Shown: positions 1-6,408, counted from the first letter of the stretch. The stretch: DNA of 6,531 nt from CAYTNY01 sp964439215 (GCA_964439215.1 CAYTNY010000108.1:1-6531); one strand, 5' to 3'. The notes: a model not told the origin generated them from the letters alone. Program-made: numbers and translations.

Positions 1-34
1 CCAACCCTCCAACCCTCCAAACATCCAACCTTCC
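1..34. repeat. Period-8 tandem repeat, CCAACCCT type
   Basis: Four consecutive 8-base units are visible: CCAACCCT twice, then CCAAACAT and CCAACCTT, followed by a partial CC. The array starts at the first base of the window, so it may extend further left. It has no coding frame that looks real and is not part of a hairpin. A second type of short tandem repeat follows at 55-82, so this flank is a cluster of simple repeats. Confidence 0.8.
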
Positions 35-54
35 GATATGGTTTTGTTTTCATT

Positions 55-82
55 TTGAACCTTGAACTTTTGAACTTTGAAC
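55..82. repeat. TTGAAC tandem repeat, period 7-8
   Basis: TTGAAC occurs four times, at 55-60, 62-67, 70-75 and 77-82, with spacings of 7, 8 and 7 bases. The same word in the opposite orientation (GTTCAA) forms arrays at the far right end of the window (6478-6529) and appears once at 2875-2880. It is probably one repeat family dispersed in intergenic DNA; its function is unknown. Confidence 0.8.
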
Positions 83-100
83 TATTATGTTTTCAAAACC

Positions 101-120
101 CCGCAGGCTAAAGCCCGCGG
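101..120. repeat. GC-rich hairpin, REP-like
   Basis: The left arm CCGCAGGC (101-108) and right arm GCCCGCGG (113-120) pair over seven of eight positions around a TAAA loop; the only mismatch is A105/C116. No T-run follows on the plus strand, so it is not a good intrinsic terminator. Its form (short palindrome with an AAAGCC core in intergenic DNA) resembles dispersed REP-type elements, which is inference because only one copy lies in this window. Confidence 0.5.
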
Positions 121-140
121 CTGCCAAAGAAAAAAACAGT

Positions 141-299
141 TCAAAGCAATGACGAGACCGAAAAGACAAAAAACACGGCATAGATAAACCAAACAGCTTC
201 GGATTTTCTGATGGTTGTTTTTTTGCGCAATGCTGTATAATATTTTTATAAAGCAAAAAACAACGCAAGCACCGCGGTAAAAACTGTTATTTCCTTCAT
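141..299 (-). pseudogene. Possible remnant of a small membrane protein gene
   Basis: On the minus strand an ATG at 299-297 follows a GGGGG stretch at 310-306 and opens the peptide MKEITVFTAVLALFFAL, which looks like a signal peptide or membrane segment. It stops at a TAA (248-246). Reading on in the same frame gives 34 further codons without a stop, including a lysine/arginine-rich stretch and a second hydrophobic segment (roughly AVWFIYAVFFVFSVSSLL), up to a TGA at 143-141. A minus-strand TATAAT lies at 366-361, but no good -35 accompanies it. This could be a decayed gene of about 52 codons, a genuine 17-residue peptide, or chance in AT-rich DNA. I do not recognise a family. Confidence 0.2.
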
Positions 300-528
300 T
301 TCTCAACCCCCTTAATTATGTATTATCTTAATATGCGCTATGCGAAATATTACAATATATATTATAACAGAAAAGGATATGTATTTGAGCAGCGGCAATA
401 AAACAAAGAAAAATCTGCTATAATGTCAATTGTCAAGGCACAGTGCTGAATTTGTCAAACTGTCCTGATAATATGCTCACGGATGGGCCTATTACAGCCA
501 TTTGAAATAAGACAAGTGAGGTTGGAAA
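300..528. other. Leader region upstream of the hydrolase gene
   Basis: No gene is seen here. A TATAAT at 419-424 could serve as a -10 box about 105 bases before the hydrolase start, but no convincing -35 lies 16-18 bases upstream. The word TGTCAA occurs three times nearby (424-429, 431-436, 453-458), which might be an operator or chance. The ribosome binding site is GTGAGGT at 516-522, six bases before the ATG at 529. Confidence 0.4.
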
Positions 529-1590
529 ATGAAAAAAACAGATGTATTTGCATCGCTTGCACTATTGGCCCTGCTTATATCTTCGTGCGGCGGCATCAAA
601 ATGTATGTGGATAAATCGGGTATATCTGACAGGGCAGAAGCTATAATAAAAGACTATGATCCGGGCTCGCCTGAATCGCTTGAAAAATTAGTTAAGAATC
701 CGCGTATTATTTCAAGGATCCGGCCGTATAAGGACGCTGTTGTTGTTTCTGAACCTTTAAAAAGCTGGAGATTGAAGTATCCGGACGGAGCGGCTGTTCC
801 GGCGGAAAAACTTTCATTTAAGTCGTGCATTAAAAAATCAAACGGAGAACCTGATACGGCTTATTTTTATCTGTATAAAAGCAGAAATTCAAAAGGTGAA
901 AAAGCTGTTTTGTGGGCGCCGGGTTTGGGGGTCGGGAATTTAGCGTTTCATTTTATAAAAGCTTTTTTTAAAACAGCCCTGAATCAGGGGTATGACGTGA
1001 TTTTTTATAATATACCTTATCATATGGAAAGGGTTGAAGAGGGTAAAAAGCCCGGGCAGGGGCTTTTTACCGCAAACGCGGAAAAAAACATTGAAAACAC
1101 AATATGCGCGCTTTGTGAAATAAGCACAATCATAAAATATCTCAGGGATAAAGGCGTAAAGGAAATAGGGGGCTTTGGCGGATCGATTGGTTCTTCGTAT
1201 CTGTTAATCGCGTCCACTGTTGAAAAAATGGACCACTTGTCCCTTATGATCCCGATTCTGGACTGGAATACGCTTATAAACAACTCCGCAATGAAAATAG
1301 TCATTGATAAAAACATTGAAGCGGGCTTTTCGCCTGAATTAATGAAAGCCGCATATGATATCATAAGCCCGATGAATTACGAGCCAAAAAAAGTACCGGC
1401 CGAAAGGATCCGGATACAATACGCGGAATATGACCGGCTTACACCAAAAGAAAAGAACTTTGAATTTGCCGAAAAATACAACATTAAAAATATAATCGGA
1501 TATGACGAAAGCCATTCCACAATCCTTCTGAACAGAAAAGTGTATGAAGATTACCGGGATTTTTTAAAAAACTTAAATAAAACAGAATGA
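529..1590 (+). CDS. Lipoprotein alpha/beta hydrolase
   Basis: This 353-residue protein begins with a short signal peptide ending in the lipobox ISSC, so Cys20 is the predicted lipidation site. The following residues are Gly-Gly rather than Asp, which by E. coli rules favours the outer membrane. The hydrolase fold shows a probable oxyanion strand-loop (WAPGLGVGN, 129-137), a PYH motif at 163-165, a nucleophile elbow GGSIG (217-221) with Ser219, a likely acid Asp302 (YAEYDRLTP region) and His329 (DESHS). The triad order is that of active alpha/beta hydrolases. The PYHxER segment and spacing resemble bacterial proteins related to ABHD18, so an esterase or acyl-hydrolase role at the cell envelope is likely; the substrate cannot be told. 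The ATG is preceded by GTGAGGT. It seems monocistronic: a 219-base T-rich spacer separates it from the next gene. Confidence 0.88.
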   Translation: MKKTDVFASLALLALLISSCGGIKMYVDKSGISDRAEAIIKDYDPGSPESLEKLVKNPRIISRIRPYKDAVVVSEPLKSWRLKYPDGAAVPAEKLSFKSCIKKSNGEPDTAYFYLYKSRNSKGEKAVLWAPGLGVGNLAFHFIKAFFKTALNQGYDVIFYNIPYHMERVEEGKKPGQGLFTANAEKNIENTICALCEISTIIKYLRDKGVKEIGGFGGSIGSSYLLIASTVEKMDHLSLMIPILDWNTLINNSAMKIVIDKNIEAGFSPELMKAAYDIISPMNYEPKKVPAERIRIQYAEYDRLTPKEKNFEFAEKYNIKNIIGYDESHSTILLNRKVYEDYRDFLKNLNKTE

Positions 1591-1776
1591 CAAAAAAATA
1601 AAAAGCCGGAAAGACCTAATCAGTATCGGATCTTGATAACACATAAAGCCCTGATGCTGATGGTTTTTGCTGATCCTGTTCATTTTTAACTTTTTCTGTG
1701 ATGCTTTTTGTTTTTTTTTACTGCGAAAAAAGTCAATATTTAAAGGAATGTACCTATTTAATAATATTTTTGCAGG
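1591..1776. other. T-rich intergenic spacer
   Basis: No plausible gene is present on either strand. Between 1683 and 1719 there are four T-runs of five to nine bases, as expected for transcription end points, but I could not find a GC-rich hairpin directly before them. The only pairing seen is GGATC (1628-1632) with GATCC (1672-1676), separated by a long loop. Transcription may end here without a classic intrinsic terminator. Confidence 0.4.
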
Positions 1777-1788
1777 TGCTATTATAAT
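1777..1788 (+). promoter_or_regulatory. Extended -10 promoter for the ferredoxin gene
   Basis: TG (1777-1778), one spacer base and TATTAT (1780-1785) form an extended -10 element; an overlapping TATAAT sits at 1783-1788. No good -35 lies upstream. A start about seven bases downstream would give a leader of under 20 bases, which still includes the whole AAGGAGGT at 1797-1804. Confidence 0.45.
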
Positions 1789-1809
1789 AAAAAAATAAGG
1801 AGGTGCGGT

Positions 1810-1995
1810 ATGAAGGCAAAAGTTGATAAGGATGTGTGTCAGGGAGCGGGAGAATGCCAAAGTATGTGTCCTGAGGTTTTTAAGGTTGTTGACGGAAAAT
1901 CAGTTGTACTAACCGAAGTTGTTCCCGAGGGTTCTGAGGAAGCGGCAAAAAAAGCCGAATCAGCATGCCCGACAGGCGCTGTAAAGCTCAGCTGA
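1810..1995 (+). CDS. Small ferredoxin, predicted [3Fe-4S] type
   Basis: A 61-residue monocluster bacterial ferredoxin, a soluble one-electron carrier. The N-terminal strand KAKVDKDVC is followed by Cys10-Gln-Gly-Ala-Gly-Glu-Cys16, then Cys20-Pro, and the C-terminal Cys53-Pro-Thr-Gly-Ala. In four-cysteine relatives such as Thermotoga ferredoxin the motif is CxxCxxC; here the second ligand position (13) is alanine. Only three cluster ligands (10, 16, 53) remain, the arrangement of [3Fe-4S] ferredoxins such as those serving actinobacterial P450s. Cys20, which pairs in a disulfide in some relatives, has no second cysteine near residue 43 and would be free. The electron donor and acceptor are unknown. 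The ribosome binding site AAGGAGGT (1797-1804) lies five bases before the ATG, suggesting strong expression. It heads a run of three small genes. Confidence 0.93.
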   Translation: MKAKVDKDVCQGAGECQSMCPEVFKVVDGKSVVLTEVVPEGSEEAAKKAESACPTGAVKLS

Positions 1996-2094
1996 TAAAA
2001 AAAGACAACACTGTTCAGCATAAGTGTGATAAAGCTGAAGAAAAACTACAGGCATCGAAGATGCTTGAGTAATTAAAAGAACAGGGAGGTTTAT
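1996..2094 (+). promoter_or_regulatory. Structured spacer between ferredoxin and membrane protein genes
   Basis: This 99-base spacer can fold in alternative ways. GCTGA at the ferredoxin stop (1991-1995) can pair with TCAGC (2015-2019), while TTCAGC (2014-2019) can instead pair with GCTGAA (2034-2039). ACACT (2008-2012) also pairs with AGTGT (2023-2027). A separate hairpin, CAGGCATC-GAA-GATGCTTG, occupies 2049-2067 with an eight-pair stem containing one G-T pair. None is followed by a T-run, so RNA processing, stability or translation control is more likely than termination. Confidence 0.35.
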
Positions 2095-2241
2095 ATGCTG
2101 TGGACAGTTGCTGTAGTAATGATAGTCCTGTGGCTGTTGGGGATCGTAAGCAGTTATACAATGGGGGGATTTATCCATATCCTGCTTGTCATAGCCGTTA
2201 TTGCGGTGCTGGTCAGGGTTATTACAGGAAAATCATTGTGA
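2095..2241 (+). CDS. lmo0937-type small membrane protein (DUF5670-like)
   Basis: A 48-residue protein, MLWTVAVVMIVLWLLGIVSS followed by YTMGGFIHILLVIAVIAVLV and RVITGKSL. It has two hydrophobic segments (about 2-17 and 25-41) joined by a short SSYTMGG turn and ends in a short basic tail. Sequence and length match the lmo0937 family of tiny inner-membrane proteins, which is widespread in bacteria and has no established function as far as I know. GGGAGGT (2084-2090) is four bases before the ATG. It lies between a ferredoxin gene and an outer-membrane barrel gene on the same strand with no promoter seen in between, so co-transcription is likely. Confidence 0.88.
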   Translation: MLWTVAVVMIVLWLLGIVSSYTMGGFIHILLVIAVIAVLVRVITGKSL

Positions 2242-2332
2242 TTATTGAACGCAAATAAGCGGCTGATTGCTAATGAAAAACAGAGGAAAAAAATGCTGAA
2301 TGAGGACAGACAAAATAACAAGGAGGTTTGGA

Positions 2333-2818
2333 ATGAAAAAAAAATTATTAATGGCAATGGTTTTGGTGTTAATTTTTGCCGCAAGCGCAGCTGCGGATGT
2401 ATCGGTATCAAAGAGGTCATATGCGGGCGCGCAGGGAATAGGTATCGGACTTGAAGGCGGATATTGGGGCGGGTTAAGTATAAAATCATGGACCGGCTCA
2501 GATACAGCCTTTCAGTTTAACGCTGATTTTCACTTTAACGGATACTTTGGCGGCGGCGTTGCTCATCTGTGGCACTTTTTTGAAGTAATTCAGGTTGACG
2601 GCAACAAATTCCCGCTGTACATAGGATTAAAAGCCGGTATATGGGCGCATCCTGACGGTTTTGCGCTCAGCGGGCTTGTGCCTTTTGGCATAGCCTGGAT
2701 ACCCAGGGACATTCCAATAGATATATTCATTCAGTACGAGCCCGGTATACAGATACTGCCCGGCATAGGGCCTGATTACATGGGGGGAACAGCAGGCATA
2801 AGGCTCTGGTTTAACTAG
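2333..2818 (+). CDS. Outer-membrane beta-barrel protein
   Basis: A 161-residue exported protein. The start at 2333 is chosen because AAGGAGGT (2320-2327) sits five bases upstream and the product then opens with a standard signal peptide: MKKK, a hydrophobic core, and a probable cleavage site ASAAA|DV after residue 21. The alternative upstream start at 2300 would add 11 charged residues in front of it. The mature part alternates glycine and aromatic residues in strand-like blocks (GIGIGLEGGYWGG, FQFNADFHFNGYFGGG, PLYIGLKAGIW) and ends with the aromatic IRLWFN, the usual C-terminal barrel strand signature. The DIFIQYEPGIQILPGIGP segment is like small BAPKO_0422/DUF3996-type barrels. With about 140 mature residues, eight strands are likely. 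The role is unknown; it could be structural or a small pore. Confidence 0.85.
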   Translation: MKKKLLMAMVLVLIFAASAAADVSVSKRSYAGAQGIGIGLEGGYWGGLSIKSWTGSDTAFQFNADFHFNGYFGGGVAHLWHFFEVIQVDGNKFPLYIGLKAGIWAHPDGFALSGLVPFGIAWIPRDIPIDIFIQYEPGIQILPGIGPDYMGGTAGIRLWFN

Positions 2819-2826
2819 ATCGAAAT

Positions 2827-2888
2827 GCAGAGTGCAGAGTGTAGAGTGGAAACCTGATGCTCGGAGGGGTGATAGTTCAAAGTTTGAA
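2827..2888. repeat. Heptamer repeats (GCAGAGT, GTTCAAA)
   Basis: Directly after the barrel gene, GCAGAGT occurs at 2827-2833 and 2834-2840, and the variant GTAGAGT at 2841-2847. Some 28 bases later GTTCAAA (2875-2881) is followed at once by GTTTGAA (2882-2888), the same word that makes up the array at the right end of the window. These are simple 7-base tandem repeats with no coding sense. Confidence 0.65.
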
Positions 2889-2957
2889 AAGATGAGTTTT
2901 GGGTATTGAGATTTGAGTTTTTATGACTTCTTATATTATATTGACTCATAGGCGGAC

Positions 2958-3006
2958 AACCGGCGCCCGGCGCCAAAAGCGTGAATTTAGATTATACACG
3001 CCGGTT
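2958..3006. repeat. Inverted repeat AACCGGCG / CGCCGGTT
   Basis: AACCGGCG at 2958-2965 is matched perfectly by CGCCGGTT at 2999-3006 across a 33-base spacer. The left arm overlaps two GGCGCC palindromes, so a small inner hairpin is also possible. No T-run follows. It could be a protein-binding site, an RNA structure or a degenerate mobile repeat. Confidence 0.45.
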
Positions 3007-3280
3007 AAAGGAAAGCAGGCAGGTTCGGGTCAAGAGAGAGCGTAAAAGCGGGGTGAAAAGGGAATTGTGATTGTCTTGAATAGGATTTAGGAAAAAAATA
3101 AAGATTAACTAAAATCTTCTGTTGTGGTACTATCAAAAAAAGGGTTTTTTGCAGGATAAGTGCAGGATGCCGAATTCGCCGGAATCTGCAAAGACCGCAA
3201 GATGCTCGGAATCAGATAAAATAGAGTATAAAAAAGTGAAAAAAAGGATGAGTATTGTATAATGTGCCGCAAGCCGCTTG

Positions 3281-3307
3281 TCAGCCGAAGCTGTCCGCGA
3301 AGGCTGA
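3281..3307. repeat. REP-like hairpin TCAGCC / GGCTGA
   Basis: TCAGCC (3281-3286) pairs with GGCTGA (3302-3307) around a 15-base loop that contains GAAGC and GCGAA. The composition is clearly richer in GC than the surrounding DNA. The layout, xxxGCCGAAGC...GCGAAGGCxxx, looks like a class of dispersed intergenic palindromes I recall from many uncultured bacterial genomes; that link is from memory. Confidence 0.4.
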
Positions 3308-3393
3308 AGACCCGGCGCTTTGTCTCTTTGTTTTATGCGTGTTGTTAACTGAATTCGGAAATTCCGGGGAAATACCAGCATAAATTATACTTT

Positions 3394-3422
3394 TTGTGGT
3401 GTGATAGTTATGTTATTATAAT
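3394..3422 (+). promoter_or_regulatory. Sigma-70-type promoter for the glycosyltransferase genes
   Basis: TTGTGG (3394-3399) and TATAAT (3417-3422) are separated by exactly 17 bases. An overlapping TG-T-TATTAT (3411-3419) would also act as an extended -10. Transcription would start near 3429, giving a leader of about 110 bases before the ATG at 3540. That leader contains the palindrome AAAAATATTTTT (3452-3463). Confidence 0.55.
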
Positions 3423-3539
3423 AATAATTTGCGGGCAGGTTTTCCGGGTATAAAAATATTTTTAATGGGCGTTTATGCTGTTGTTTTGAAAGCACTCACG
3501 TACATTGTTTGTATGCGGATCATAAAAAGGCGGGACAAT

Positions 3540-5081
3540 ATGAAAAAAACAGGAATAACAGGCTATATGAAAACAATAAACCGTATTGACGGTGATAAAA
3601 AAGAAAGAGCATATAATATCCTGCTTTTCTTTATTATAGCGCTTGGCGCTCTTATCAGAGCAGCTGTGATCGGGGATCATAGGCTTCACGGAGATGAGGC
3701 GCTTTATGCTTTTTGGGCGGTTGATATCGCGAAAAATACCGGTTTTATTCTTTCCGCCCCTTTTGCGCTTTATAAGCCGCCTGTTTTTCTTTATCTTGCC
3801 GCACTTTCTTATTCGTTTTTTCCCATAAAGGAAGTTTTTTCAATGCTCCCGAACATCATTGCGGGAATATTCAGCATATATCTTGTTTTTAAGACAGCGG
3901 AAAAGATATTTGATAAAGAAACAGCTTTTGCCGCTGCTTTGATATTTGCGCTGTCTCCCGTGAACATATTGTTTTCGGCAACGGCATTTATGGATACTCT
4001 TATGGTTATGTTTGCCTTATGGGCAGCATATTTTCTGATTGAAAAAAGGTATATGACTGCCGGCTTGATGTTTGGTCTTGCCCTTGGCACAAAGCAGTTT
4101 GCGGTGTTTTTTATCCCTTTTTATCTATATCTGATTTTTTACGCGCCCGGAACCCATAATATAAGACGTATGGCCGCAAGAGGGCTGCAGGGTTTTGGAA
4201 TCGGTTTTTTGTTTCCTTTGATATGGGGGGCGGCAAACAGCCTGAGTATGAAAAAACCCGTTTATTATTTTCTGAATGTCTGGTTTGGTTCGGGTGACAG
4301 GCCGGAAGTGTTCCGCGCAGCTGTCTCGTTTTCGGATATTATTTCAAGAGCGGGCGAGTGGATATATATTTACAATATGATATTTGTTTTTAAATGGATA
4401 TCCATAGTCTTTCTGATATTTATTGCCGCGGCTTTAATACGTTTTAAAAAGAAGTATCTGGGCCTGGCTGCTGCGGCGGCTGTAGTTTTTGCCGCAACAA
4501 CTGTTTCCCAAATGCCTATATTTGACAGATACGTTGTTACTTTTGCGCCGGTAATAATACTTTTATGCGCGGCTTCGCTTGCGGCAGTTTTAAAAATAAA
4601 TACCAATGTCAGGCTGATTTCGGTGCTTTTGGCGATTTTGATACTGTTTCTTGCTCTGCCGGTGCGAAAAGGCATATTTAAATATCAACTGGTCAATCAG
4701 TCGGGGCAAACTCTCGGAGCATCGTATTCGGTAAATGACGGTGTGGATCAGATAGCCCGGTACATATTGCTTGATCATGGCAAAACCGCATGCGTCGCTT
4801 TTCATCCTGATTTTTCCTGGACAATGGATTATTATCTTTACGGGGCTCCCGAAGGCTATTGCTGGTATTATTATTCAGATATTGATGCTGCATCAAAAGG
4901 CTTCAGGGATACATCCGGCGGGCGGATTAATTTCATAATGTTTTATGCGGACAATAATATGATAGAAGAATTTGAGCCGTATTTGTCGAAATACGGGATG
5001 AACTATCATAAGGAGTACTCTGTATTCAACCGTTTCGGAAAAGAAAACATCATACTTTACAGGATAAATCCGGAAAAATAA
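3540..5081 (+). CDS. GT-C glycosyltransferase, ArnT/PMT-like (family 39)
   Basis: A 513-residue polytopic membrane protein that should transfer a sugar from a polyprenyl-phosphate donor on the outer face of the cytoplasmic membrane. After a basic N-terminus, the first membrane segment (about 25-43) leads into the first outer loop with His50-Gly-Asp52-Glu53, the acidic motif expected of this family. A KPP motif (79-81) follows, then about ten more hydrophobic segments up to residue 373, with an FDRY motif at 328-331. Residues from about 380 to the end form a soluble C-terminal domain. The ATG at 3540 is chosen for AAGGCGGG just upstream and the MKKTG start; the open frame continues upstream to a TTG at 3429, which would add 37 residues including a hydrophobic stretch. 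It is first in a unit with a second, broken glycosyltransferase gene 40 bases downstream. The acceptor (lipid, glycan or protein) is unknown. Confidence 0.87.
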   Translation: MKKTGITGYMKTINRIDGDKKERAYNILLFFIIALGALIRAAVIGDHRLHGDEALYAFWAVDIAKNTGFILSAPFALYKPPVFLYLAALSYSFFPIKEVFSMLPNIIAGIFSIYLVFKTAEKIFDKETAFAAALIFALSPVNILFSATAFMDTLMVMFALWAAYFLIEKRYMTAGLMFGLALGTKQFAVFFIPFYLYLIFYAPGTHNIRRMAARGLQGFGIGFLFPLIWGAANSLSMKKPVYYFLNVWFGSGDRPEVFRAAVSFSDIISRAGEWIYIYNMIFVFKWISIVFLIFIAAALIRFKKKYLGLAAAAAVVFAATTVSQMPIFDRYVVTFAPVIILLCAASLAAVLKINTNVRLISVLLAILILFLALPVRKGIFKYQLVNQSGQTLGASYSVNDGVDQIARYILLDHGKTACVAFHPDFSWTMDYYLYGAPEGYCWYYYSDIDAASKGFRDTSGGRINFIMFYADNNMIEEFEPYLSKYGMNYHKEYSVFNRFGKENIILYRINPEK

Positions 5082-5110
5082 TTGTTGGAATAAAAAATGA
5101 ATCATATTAT

Positions 5111-5124
5111 AAGGAGAATCTGTG
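5111..5124 (+). promoter_or_regulatory. Ribosome binding site and GTG start of second glycosyltransferase
   Basis: AAGGAG (5111-5116) stands five bases before GTG (5122-5124). In the unshifted frame this GTG gives only a 33-codon peptide ending at TAA 5221-5223, whereas the conserved protein lies one base out of phase. The good ribosome binding site therefore marks the ancestral start and exposes the first frame break. Confidence 0.6.
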
Positions 5125-6408
5125 AAAAAACAAAAGAATTTTTATAATTCCTGTCCTGGTATTTTTGGTATACTCGGGATTGCTTATACAGGGCAGATTC
5201 ATAACCGAAACGAGCAGCTATAATTATTTCAAGGATATGACTTTTTCCGTAATGAAAGGAAGACTGGATGTTGACTGCAATGAGAGCAACAAGTGCCACG
5301 ATCTGATATCTTACAGGGGCAGGCACTATCTTTATTGGCCGCCCGTATCTGCCTTTGTGTACATTCCTTTTGTTCTTATATGGGGTACAAGTACGCCTGA
5401 TTCCCTGATAAACAGTTTTTTAGGGGCTGTGAATGCTTTTCTTATAATCATACTGGCAGGCTTGTTCGCGAAAAGGTTTAACATATTTATCAGGGAGAGG
5501 GAGCGGGTTTTTATTGTTTTGCTGTGGTCTTTTGGAACCGTGCATTTTTATATGTCCGGACTCGGAAGTGTTTGGTATGTCTCTCAGGTTATGGCTCAGA
5601 CTTTTCTGCTTTCATCGCTGATATTTATCTTGAAAGGAACAAAACGCAAGGACCTGGTCCTGTCGGGTGTGTTTTTTTGCTCTTGCGGTATATACCAAAA
5701 ATAACCTTGTGTTTTCAGGGATTGTTCATGCTGTAATATATTATATTTTATCGGGTAAAAAAGATGTACGGTCCCTGGTTAAGCCCGCGGTTGTTTTTCT
5801 GATTCCTTTTTTTATATTTCCCTTTATGAATATCGCGTATAACCACGCGCGTTTTTCAACGCCGTTTTCAAACGGCATAAAAAAGCACCAGATGGAAGAG
5901 CATTTCAGGGAAAATTTTGAAAAGCACGGCTATATGTCTGTTTTTTTTATTCCGAACAACTTTGTCAGGGAGGTTGTAATGCCGCCTCCGGTAAAAAAAA
6001 GAGTTCCCGTTTTTTGATTATGATAAAGAGGGTTTTGGGCTGCTTTGGGCATCTCCGGTATTTTTTCTTCCGCTTGTTATGCTCTGGTTTTTTGCCGCAG
6101 CAGCAGGCAGGTACTTTTTCAAAAAGGAAATAGAAACGGTTTTGAGTTATGAGGACGTTTTAATTATGTCTGCTTTATTGCTGTCGGGAACAATGACAGC
6201 GGTTCTTATATTTACGATAATGGGAACGGGGTGGATACAGTTTGCTTCCCGTTACAGTCTGGATTACCAGATATTTATCATACTGTTTGGTTTATTTGCC
6301 TTGAAAAAATGGCAGAGCAATCCTGTTTTTAATTCGGTTATGACGCTGCTGCTCGTAATATCTATATATATGAATTATTTCGGTATGAGATATTATTATA
6401 TGCTGTAG
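5122..6408 (+). pseudogene. Second GT-C-type glycosyltransferase, three frame breaks
   Basis: Conceptual repair gives about 427 residues of a polytopic membrane protein unlike its neighbour in sequence. Visible family features include YRGRHYLYWPPVSAF in an outer loop, FGTVHFYMSGLGSVWYVSQV, ALAVYTKNNLVF, AYNHARFSTPFSNG, GFGLLWASP and GWIQFASRYSLDY, as in GT-C/DUF-type mannosyltransferase-like proteins. The frame changes near the start (A/T runs, 5125-5143), in T7 at 5672-5678, and in A8 at 5993-6000. In each case one base too many is present. Unrepaired, the middle pieces end at TAA 5702-5704 and TGA 6015-6017; the last piece ends at TAG 6406-6408. No conserved block is missing, so decay is very recent, or the gene is switched, or the sequence has errors. 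It most likely shares a transcript with the gene upstream. Confidence 0.82.

Larger units (their letters stand above)
2889..3393. other. Non-coding region of about 500 bp, no gene seen
   Basis: No reading frame here has a ribosome binding site and a believable product. The region holds an inverted repeat (2958-3006), tandem GGCGCC palindromes (2962-2967, 2969-2974), a weak AT stem AAGATT/AATCTT (3101-3118), an A7-GGG-T6 stretch (3135-3150), a direct repeat TGCAGGAT at 3150 and 3161, a TATAAT without a good -35 (3258-3263), and a hairpin at 3281-3307. It may include an unrecognised small RNA, but nothing identifies one. Confidence 0.5.

Noticed and set aside
1573..1860. Minus-strand frame of 95 codons across the T-rich spacer
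   Set aside because: It overlaps the ends of both neighbouring genes, and its phenylalanine, lysine and isoleucine richness simply reflects poly-A/T tracts.
2245..2454. Plus-strand frame of 69 codons overlapping the barrel gene start
   Set aside because: It is out of frame with the well-supported signal peptide and barrel, begins at a non-ATG codon without a ribosome binding site, and contains the barrel's own ribosome binding site.
3135..3150. A7-GGG-T6 as an intrinsic terminator
   Set aside because: The stem would be only A-T pairs with a three-base loop, and no gene ends within 300 bases upstream.
3264..3350. Plus-strand 28-codon frame starting at the ATG after TATAAT
   Set aside because: Lacks a ribosome binding site and is mostly made of the GC-rich palindrome.
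3133..3381. Minus-strand frame of 82 codons
   Set aside because: No ribosome binding site precedes its ATG, it runs through the REP-like hairpin, and its product has no recognisable domain pattern.
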